DNA of 10,374 bases from Christensenella sp. UBA1431 (GTDB lineage: Bacteria; Bacillota; Clostridia; Christensenellales; UBA1431): NCBI GenBank assembly GCA_002329665.1, contig DCTV01000018.1:20180-30553 (forward strand). The letters run 5' to 3'. Positions 7,316-10,374 of this stretch are shown piece by piece (the first letter of the stretch is position 1; the number at the start of each line of letters is the position of its first letter). The notes beneath the pieces are model-generated. The model was not told the DNA's origin. It searched no databases and saw only the letters and a list, made by a program, of their open reading frames with translations. The position numbers and the translations under genes were made by a program.

Positions 7316-7340
7316 GCCGGACACGGCCTTTGTTTTTCTT
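7314..7340 (+). terminator. Intrinsic terminator/attenuator overlapping the rpmH stop
   Basis: AGGCCG (7314-7319) and CGGCCT (7324-7329) form a 6-bp stem with a GACA loop, followed by TTGTTTTTCTT (7330-7340). The first arm contains the last two bases of the rpmH TAG. A terminating ribosome should therefore compete with stem formation, which may set how much transcription reaches rnpA. Confidence 0.75.
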
Positions 7341-7361
7341 GGAGCCTTTCGGGGTGAGGAC

Positions 7362-7381
7362 GCTTCCTGCAAACAGGAGGC
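7362..7381 (+). promoter_or_regulatory. Hairpin that encloses the rnpA ribosome-binding site
   Basis: GCTTCCTG (7362-7369) pairs with CAGGAGGC (7374-7381) through eight base pairs, one of them G-U, around a four-base loop. The whole Shine-Dalgarno core AGGAGG (7375-7380) lies in the outgoing arm, so the site would be hidden when the hairpin forms. The spacing from it to the GTG start is 12 bases, longer than usual. Both features predict weak translation of rnpA. Confidence 0.6.
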
Positions 7382-7392
7382 AGCAGGCAGAA

Positions 7393-7740
7393 GTGAATAG
7401 AAAATATTCATTGAAAAAGAACCGCGATTTCCAGTATATATACAGACGGGGGAAAGCCAGGGGATCCAAATCGATGCTGCTCCTTTTCATCGCGCAGCGC
7501 ACGGGCCCCGTAGCCGTCGGATTCTGCGTGAGCAAGAAGATCGGCAACAGCGTCGTGAGGAACCGCGTGAAACGGCGGATGAAAGAGGCTTTCAGGCCCG
7601 AGATCGAAAAACTCAGACCGGGCAGCCGGATGGTCTTCATCGCCCGTCCGCCGCTCGCGGAGGCGGAGTTCGAGCAGATCAGGAAAACGATGCAGTATCT
7701 TTTGAAAAAATCGGGGATGTACAGGGAGGAAGGCGTATGA
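7393..7740 (+). CDS. rnpA: Ribonuclease P protein component
   Basis: RnpA is the basic protein cofactor of RNase P, which removes 5' leaders from precursor tRNAs. The 115-residue product starts [19 protein letters not shown] after the initiator and contains [20 protein letters not shown] (42-61), with the RNR motif that contacts the RNA. The GTG at 7393 places the family N-terminus LKKNRDF correctly. The frame upstream is open without a stop through all of rpmH (ATG at 7159), reminiscent of Thermus, where rnpA overlaps rpmH. I consider the short form more likely because of its family-like N-terminus and AGGAGG site. It lies 77 bp after rpmH, behind an attenuator-like terminator and an SD-masking hairpin. 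Its stop overlaps the yidD start (ATGA), indicating translational coupling. Confidence 0.95.
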   Translation: MNRKYSLKKNRDFQYIYRRGKARGSKSMLLLFIAQRTGPVAVGFCVSKKIGNSVVRNRVKRRMKEAFRPEIEKLRPGSRMVFIARPPLAEAEFEQIRKTMQYLLKKSGMYREEGV

Positions 7741-7997
7741 TCCGCCGTATCATGACGGGCGCGATCCGTTTGTACCAGAAGCATATCTCCCCGTCGCTCC
7801 CCAGGTCCTGCAAGTTTTACCCGACCTGTTCCCAGTATGCCCTGGTGGCGATAAAGCGCCACGGACCCATAAAAGGCCTTGGCCTGGCTTTCTGGCGTAT
7901 TCTCCGCTGCAATCCGTTCAGTCCGGGCGGCTACGATCCGGTCCCCCCGAAGAAGCGGGACGGCCGACAATCGAACGTTACTGTGCCAAATCGGTAA
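7737..7997 (+). CDS. yidD: Membrane protein insertion efficiency factor YidD
   Basis: YidD is a small inner-membrane-associated protein reported to assist YidC-dependent membrane protein insertion. The 86-residue product has the family pattern: an amphipathic N-terminus ([20 protein letters not shown]), the three conserved cysteines at 25, 31 and 58 ([12 protein letters not shown] and RCNPF), and the ending PGGYDPVP. A short hydrophilic tail follows (71-86). The ATG at 7737 overlaps the rnpA TGA by four bases and has GGAGGAAGG upstream. It is followed 18 bp later by yidC, so the factor and its partner are co-expressed, as in most bacteria. Confidence 0.95.
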   Translation: MIRRIMTGAIRLYQKHISPSLPRSCKFYPTCSQYALVAIKRHGPIKGLGLAFWRILRCNPFSPGGYDPVPPKKRDGRQSNVTVPNR

Positions 7998-8015
7998 ACG
8001 CGGGAGGAAAATACC

Positions 8016-9017
8016 TTGGGCTTTCTATATGATAATTTCATCTCCGGCTTCTTCAGCACGGCGCTCCAGTGGATCCATGACGCGCTGACCGGAAACTACG
8101 TGATCGCGATACTCCTCGTGGCCCTGCTTCTAAGGCTGGTCCTGCTGCCGCTGGACGTCAAGCAAAAGCGCCAGATGCGCAAGATAACCGCGATGCAGGA
8201 GAGGGTCGACAAGATCAAGGAACGCTACGCCAACAACAAGGAGAAACAGCAAAAGAAAATATCGGAATTGTATAAACAGGAAGGGGTCAGCCCGTTTTCG
8301 AGCTGCCTGCCCCTGTTGTTCCAGTTCGTGTTCCTGCTCGCGTTCTTCGGGGCGGTACGTTCGCTGTCCAACCACGAGACGGTGGCCATGGTAGCCCAGG
8401 CCGCGAAGGAAGGCACGGAGGTCCACCTGCCGTCGTTTTTGTGGATAAAGAACATCTGGCAGCCCGACGCGCTATCGCTGATAGAATACACGCCCAACGT
8501 GCTCCCCAGCGCCGCAGATTTCCAGAACATCATCGCCGGCGCGCCCGCGCTCAAGGAAATGCTGCCGCAGGGGTTTGACTACGCCAAGGTCGTCGCGCCT
8601 ACGATTAGCAAGTACATGGCCGGCGGCGCGCAGGGTTTCTTCGAACAGATCGGCGTGGTGTTCAAACAGTCCAACGGACTGTTCCTGCTGCCGGTTCTGG
8701 CAGGCGCATCCGCGTATTTCCAGGGAATTTACCAGATCAAATCGGGCATGGTACAGCAGCAGGGCAAGATCATGAAATACGGTCTCCCGCTGTTTTCGGT
8801 GTATATCTGCGCGGTCACGGGGACGGCTTTCGCCATCTACTGGACATTCACCAATGTGTTTTCCATCGTACAGCAGCTTGCGCTGAACGCGTATTTCAGG
8901 CGCGAGGAAGAAAGCGGCGGCGAAGGCGGCAAGGAGAAGAAATTCAGCCTGGCGTTCTGGAAGCGGAAAAAGGAAAAAGACGTTCAGGAACCCGGCAGTT
9001 CGAAGGAGGATACATGA
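8016..9017 (+). CDS. yidC: Membrane protein insertase YidC/Oxa1
   Basis: YidC inserts and folds membrane proteins, alone or with SecYEG. The 333-residue product has no lipoprotein signal and starts directly before TM1 (about 28-46, with the conserved groove arginine R40 in LLLRLVLLPL). A cytoplasmic coiled, highly charged hairpin (47-95) follows, then CLPLLFQFVFLLAFFGAV (TM2, 97-114). An external loop of about 105 residues contains LPSFLWIKNIWQPD. TM3 (about 222-237), TM4 and TM5 (about 255-293) and a charged Lys/Glu-rich tail follow. The start is TTG at 8016 with GGGAGG eight bases upstream. The loop makes the protein longer than SpoIIIJ-type insertases. Its stop overlaps the jag start by four bases. 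Segment limits are judged by eye. Confidence 0.95.
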   Translation: MGFLYDNFISGFFSTALQWIHDALTGNYVIAILLVALLLRLVLLPLDVKQKRQMRKITAMQERVDKIKERYANNKEKQQKKISELYKQEGVSPFSSCLPLLFQFVFLLAFFGAVRSLSNHETVAMVAQAAKEGTEVHLPSFLWIKNIWQPDALSLIEYTPNVLPSAADFQNIIAGAPALKEMLPQGFDYAKVVAPTISKYMAGGAQGFFEQIGVVFKQSNGLFLLPVLAGASAYFQGIYQIKSGMVQQQGKIMKYGLPLFSVYICAVTGTAFAIYWTFTNVFSIVQQLALNAYFRREEESGGEGGKEKKFSLAFWKRKKEKDVQEPGSSKEDT

Positions 9018-9658
9018 TGGATAGCGTTCAGGGGACCGGCAAGACGGTGGAGGAAGCGGTCGAAAACGCACTGAAGAAACTGCAGATCGCCGAAAAGGAC
9101 GCCGATATCACGATAGAAAGCGAAGGTTCCAGGGGGTTGTTCGGCATCGGATCCAAGCCGGCGGTGGTCAAGGTGGCAAAGAAGCCGGCGGTGGTCGCGG
9201 CGGAGAAGAAGCCGGAGAAGAAAGAAGCCGCGGTGGAGTTCATACGGGGCGTATGCGAACGGATGGGGATAAGCGTCACCGTTGAGGAAACGCAGATAGA
9301 CGACGGCTACAGGCTTACGCTCAAAAGCGACACGATGGGCACGCTCATCGGCTACCGAGGGGACACGCTCGACGCGCTGCAGTATCTGTCCAACCTCGTA
9401 GTGAACAGGAACGCCAAGGAGTACACCCGCGTGATGCTGGACAGCGAAAACTACAGGAGCAAGCGCCAGCACACGCTCGAACGTTTGGCCGCAAAATACG
9501 CCAAACGCGCCAGGGAGACGGGCAAGAGCATATCGCTCGAACCCATGAAACCGTACGAGCGCCGGGTGCTGCACGCAACCCTGCAGAACAACGAGTACGT
9601 GACGACGTACAGCGAAGGCGAAGAACCCTACCGCCGCGTGGTCATCAAACCCAGGTGA
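9014..9658 (+). CDS. khpB: RNA-binding protein KhpB (Jag/EloR family)
   Basis: KhpB (Jag, EloR) binds RNA, partners with KhpA and affects cell elongation and division in Firmicutes. The 214-residue product has three parts: a Jag-N domain (about 5-55, QGTGKTVEEAVENALKKL and SRGLFGIGSKPAVV), a Lys/Pro/Ala linker (56-74), then a type II KH domain with the GxxG loop GYRG (113-116) and an R3H domain with R183-x3-H187 in PYERRVLH. The yidC stop overlaps the first ATG (9014). A second ATG at 9017 has better spacing (seven bases) from AAGGAGG and may be the real start; the proteins differ by one methionine. The linker contains a 27-bp tandem duplication. Coupling to yidC is standard in Firmicutes. 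Confidence 0.95.
   Translation: MMDSVQGTGKTVEEAVENALKKLQIAEKDADITIESEGSRGLFGIGSKPAVVKVAKKPAVVAAEKKPEKKEAAVEFIRGVCERMGISVTVEETQIDDGYRLTLKSDTMGTLIGYRGDTLDALQYLSNLVVNRNAKEYTRVMLDSENYRSKRQHTLERLAAKYAKRARETGKSISLEPMKPYERRVLHATLQNNEYVTTYSEGEEPYRRVVIKPR
9155..9208 (+). repeat. 27-bp in-frame tandem duplication in the khpB linker
   Basis: Units 9155-9181 and 9182-9208 match at 22 of 27 positions, including 15 identical leading bases (AAGCCGGCGGTGGTC). Each unit encodes nine residues beginning KPAVV. A third partial copy (AAGCCGGAGAAG) follows. The repeat lengthens the flexible linker between the Jag-N and KH domains without shifting the frame. Confidence 0.8.
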
Positions 9659-9718
9659 GCGAGACGGGCGCACGGCGGGCGAAAACCCCCGCACGGATCC
9701 GGGATGCTGCTGATTCCC

Positions 9719-9736
9719 GTCCGGCGCGCGCCGGAC
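9719..9736. repeat. 18-bp perfect palindrome between khpB and mnmE
   Basis: GTCCGGCGCGCGCCGGAC is identical to its own reverse complement. It lies 61 bp after khpB and 100 bp before mnmE. No U-tract follows on the plus strand, so a terminator is unlikely; a dimeric regulator site, a modification-enzyme site or a cruciform are possible. Confidence 0.6.
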
Positions 9737-9778
9737 CCGTTGATACGACGAACAAATACCAAAGGGATAAGCTTCGGC

Positions 9779-9814
9779 CGGGCTGCGCCTTTTTGCGCAG
9801 TCCGCCTTTATTTC
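9779..9814 (+). terminator. Hairpin before mnmE, possible terminator of the rpmH-khpB operon
   Basis: Positions 9779-9788 pair with 9795-9804 over ten base pairs (one G-U), with the loop CTTTTT. The sequence after the stem is CCTTTATTT, a broken U-tract. It could end the upstream operon or be a leader structure of mnmE. A poor promoter-like TTGATA (9740-9745) lacks a well-spaced -10 box. Confidence 0.45.
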
Positions 9815-9835
9815 AGGAACAGAGGGGAAACGCAC

Positions 9836-10374
9836 ATGGACCCCGCAATCGACACCATATACGCTCCCGCCACGCACGCGGACGCGGGCGGCATCTGCAT
9901 CGTGCGCATCAGCGGGCCGCGCGCCAAAGAAGTCCTTCAAACCGTGTTCAGCCGGCCCGTATGCGACCGCCCGCGCGTGATGACCTACGGGCACGTGACC
10001 GACGGCGGCCGCGTGCTCGACGAGTGCATGGCCGTGTTTTTCCCCGCTCCTTGGACCTATACCCGTGAGGATGTCGCGGAACTCCACCTGCACGCTTCGC
10101 CCGCCGGGGTCGCCGGGGTGCTTTCGCTCCTCGCGTCGCAGGGGCTGAGGCTCGCTGACCCGGGCGAGTTCACGCGGCGGGCGTTCATGAACGGGCGCAT
10201 CGACCTGAGCAGGGCCGAAGCGGTGATGGAGTTCATCACGGCGCAGACGCGCGCGGGGGCGCAGGCGGCGCTGTCGAGGATGCAAGGGTCGCTCTGCCAG
10301 CGGATCGAGGGGCTGGGCGCGCGGGTGACGGACCTGCTCGCTGGCATCGCCCTGTGCGTGGACTACCCCGAGCA
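9836..10374 (+). CDS. mnmE: tRNA modification GTPase MnmE, N-terminal part (cut by window edge)
   Basis: MnmE with MnmG modifies the wobble uridine (U34) of certain tRNAs to carry an aminomethyl-type group, using a folate one-carbon unit and GTP hydrolysis. The window holds 179 codons, covering the N-terminal folate-binding domain (IDTIYAPATHADAGGICIVR at 5-24, then ISGP) and the start of the helical domain (DPGEFTRRAFMNGRIDLSRA and the later ALCVDYPE). The G domain lies beyond the window. The ATG at 9836 has AGGGG upstream. The segment EDVAELHLHASPAGV differs from the usual DV.E...HGGP: the His is kept but the Gly-Gly is replaced by Ala-Ser. The gene follows khpB after 177 bp, in the standard order (normally followed by mnmG). 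Confidence 0.95.
   Translation, partial: MDPAIDTIYAPATHADAGGICIVRISGPRAKEVLQTVFSRPVCDRPRVMTYGHVTDGGRVLDECMAVFFPAPWTYTREDVAELHLHASPAGVAGVLSLLASQGLRLADPGEFTRRAFMNGRIDLSRAEAVMEFITAQTRAGAQAALSRMQGSLCQRIEGLGARVTDLLAGIALCVDYPE

Noticed and set aside
8440..8448. Perfect DnaA box (TGTGGATAA on the plus strand) inside yidC
   Set aside because: It is a single site within coding sequence and its codons spell the conserved LWIKN segment, so it is most simply a coding coincidence. It could titrate DnaA, but there is no cluster.
8984..10285. 433-codon open frame on the minus strand opposite khpB and mnmE
   Set aside because: It is antisense to two conserved genes, with Arg/His-rich composition typical of shadow frames.

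Overview
This window is the chromosomal replication-origin neighbourhood of a GC-rich, low-order Firmicute (Bacillota), most likely a member of Clostridia. The evidence is the gene order, which reads (leftward) dnaA, dnaN, recF, remB, gyrB, gyrA and (rightward) rpmH, rnpA, yidD, yidC, jag/khpB, mnmE. This is the Bacillus/Clostridium oriC order. The S4-domain gene (yaaA/rlbA) usually found between dnaN and recF is absent. Strong AGGAGG-type ribosome sites, GTG and TTG starts, and a signal-peptide-less YidC also fit Clostridia. I cannot name a genus.

Left arm, minus strand (1-6715): the first 73 codons of gyrA, then gyrB, a DUF370/RemB-type regulator with an unusual cysteine-bearing insertion, recF, dnaN and dnaA. 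The arm is split into transcription units. Two hairpins lie between dnaN and recF, recF has its own probable promoter, a strong intrinsic terminator follows recF, and a promoter with a perfect -10 box drives remB-gyrB through a roughly 125-nt leader containing a hairpin.

Origin (5240-5398 and 6716-7068): oriC is bipartite, as in Bacillus subtilis. Five co-oriented DnaA boxes lie upstream of dnaA, in its leader. A second element lies between dnaA and dnaN: two abutting DnaA-box-like 9-mers, a GGGG/CCCC step, six consecutive perfect DnaA-trio triplets and an AT-rich stretch. This is the expected layout of the unwinding site. The divergent dnaA and rpmH promoters lie about 80 bp apart, with direct and inverted repeats between them.

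Right arm, plus strand (7069-10374): a perfect consensus promoter (TTGACA, 17 bp, TATAAT) transcribes rpmH, with a 13-bp hairpin almost at the predicted 5' end of the RNA. An intrinsic terminator starts at the rpmH stop codon. The next gene, rnpA, has a GTG start and a ribosome site buried in an 8-bp hairpin. This suggests a layered arrangement for making much L34 and little RNase P protein. yidD, yidC and jag follow with ATGA-type overlaps or short gaps, forming the ribosome/membrane-insertion operon. A 177-bp gap with an 18-bp perfect palindrome and a terminator-like hairpin precedes mnmE, which runs off the window.

Together the genes cover origin firing (dnaA), the sliding clamp (dnaN), gap repair (recF), supercoiling (gyrAB), and rRNA/tRNA/membrane-protein functions (rpmH, rnpA, yidD, yidC, khpB, mnmE). 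I see no mobile element, CRISPR array, tRNA or rRNA gene. The novelty is in the regulatory DNA and a few protein variants, not in a new gene cluster.
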